Source of the DNA: Pseudonocardiaceae bacterium YIM PH 21723
GTDB lineage: Bacteria; Actinomycetota; Actinomycetes; Mycobacteriales; Pseudonocardiaceae
NCBI GenBank assembly: GCA_003600225.1
Contig: QZFT01000027.1
Coordinates: 48,840-112,839 of the forward strand
Direction: 5' to 3'
Length of the DNA: 64,000 nt
Program-made: the position numbers and the translations under genes
In this document: piece by piece, positions 63,911 to 64,000 of the stretch
Position numbering within the stretch: position 1 is the stretch's first letter
Layout: each line of letters opens with the position of its first letter
The notes under the pieces: generated by a model
Database searches by the model: none
What the model was told of the DNA's origin: nothing
What the model saw: the letters and a program-made list of their open reading frames with translations, nothing else

Positions 63911-64000
63911 CGATGTTCGCGGCTCGTGGGGCACGAACAGCAGGATGTTCAGCGTCATCTGGTGGAACGCGATCTCCCCGTCCCGCAGGGTGTCGGCCAC
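63785..64000 (-). CDS. Partial ORF at the window edge, leftward
   Basis: The frame entering from the right reads VADTLRDGEIAFHQMTLNIL and continues to a stop at 63785, antisense to the end of the kinase gene. The first 27 residues look protein-like; from the half F1 element on (codons near 63919) the sequence is Gly/Pro-rich and overlaps the kinase. The real gene may end near the element or the F1 half may have replaced its original end. No family recognised. Confidence 0.25.
   Translation of the reverse strand: MADTLRDGEIAFHQMTLNILLFVPHEPRTSSTPGSGVGEIYADGGAWGGRWVGEVDLASVGGDGVRHDRQA
63902..63919. repeat. Half F1 element at the kinase stop
   Basis: CGGAGTTGACGATGTTCG matches one F1 arm; the partner arm is missing downstream. 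The kinase TGA stop lies inside it. Confidence 0.5.

Overview
The window is about 70% G+C, uses many GTG and some TTG or CTG starts, and has actinobacterial core genes: fbiC (coenzyme F420), an eukaryote-like NADP isocitrate dehydrogenase, DUF1918, DUF3017 next to folD, an SOS imuA-imuB-dnaE2 cassette, an MprAB-like two-component system and a calerythrin-like EF-hand protein. This points to an actinomycete, by inference one of the Pseudonocardiaceae. It looks like chromosomal housekeeping and accessory sequence. I see no rRNA, tRNA, CRISPR array, transposase, integrase or biosynthetic gene cluster.

Layout. 1-11.9 kb: end of an RraA-like gene, trpS, fbiC, an EF-hand protein, a Clp-N/HTH regulator behind a large dyad operator, an MNT/HEPN toxin-antitoxin pair with a frameshifted toxin gene, exonuclease III, three tandem single-TM proteins each with the same leaderless promoter, an SH3-like protein, icd and a YdjM-type hydrolase. 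12-20.3 kb: a two-permease ABC exporter, a lipoprotein, DUF1918, two EEP-family paralogues interleaved with two paralogous small membrane proteins, DUF3017, folD and a YdcZ transporter. 20.3-33.2 kb: an M23 peptidase, tandem DinB proteins, a pentapeptide-repeat protein, a TetR regulator with its esterase, a uridine kinase-like protein, and the SOS mutagenesis genes (dnaE2, imuB, imuA) under one LexA box. 33.2-46.8 kb: purH-purN, DUF6350, DUF5336, two related exported proteins, an LRR-Roc-COR (Roco) GTPase, sucD-sucC, a stand-alone B12-binding subunit and a large membrane protein. 46.8-55 kb: two M23 peptidase paralogues, each behind the same promoter and a conserved four-stem leader RNA; a secreted protein that fuses an alpha/beta-hydrolase to a trypsin-like protease; pcrA. 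55-64 kb: DedA, a chorismate mutase behind a Phe/Tyr leader-peptide attenuator, membrane-anchored proteins, a three-gene operon (inositol-phosphatase-like, cupin-like, 2-TM protein), a two-component system and a gene fragment at the edge.

The intergenic space is unusually rich in structured repeats. One family (R1, about 110 bp, eight copies) occurs mostly as inverted pairs enclosing nested palindromes. The copy at 58.7-59.3 kb is a roughly 600-bp inverted repeat whose centre is a near-perfect 131-bp palindrome. A second family (F1, arms near CCGAAGTTGRCGAKGTTCGG) occurs five times plus one half copy, mostly between genes, once inside the imuB reading frame and once at the end of a kinase gene.

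The best candidates for undescribed biology are the cloverleaf-like leader RNA in front of both M23 genes, the giant palindromic R1 cassettes, the chorismate mutase attenuator, the triplicated leaderless promoter/TM-protein array and the hydrolase-protease fusion. All functional calls come from reading the sequence; no database search was run.
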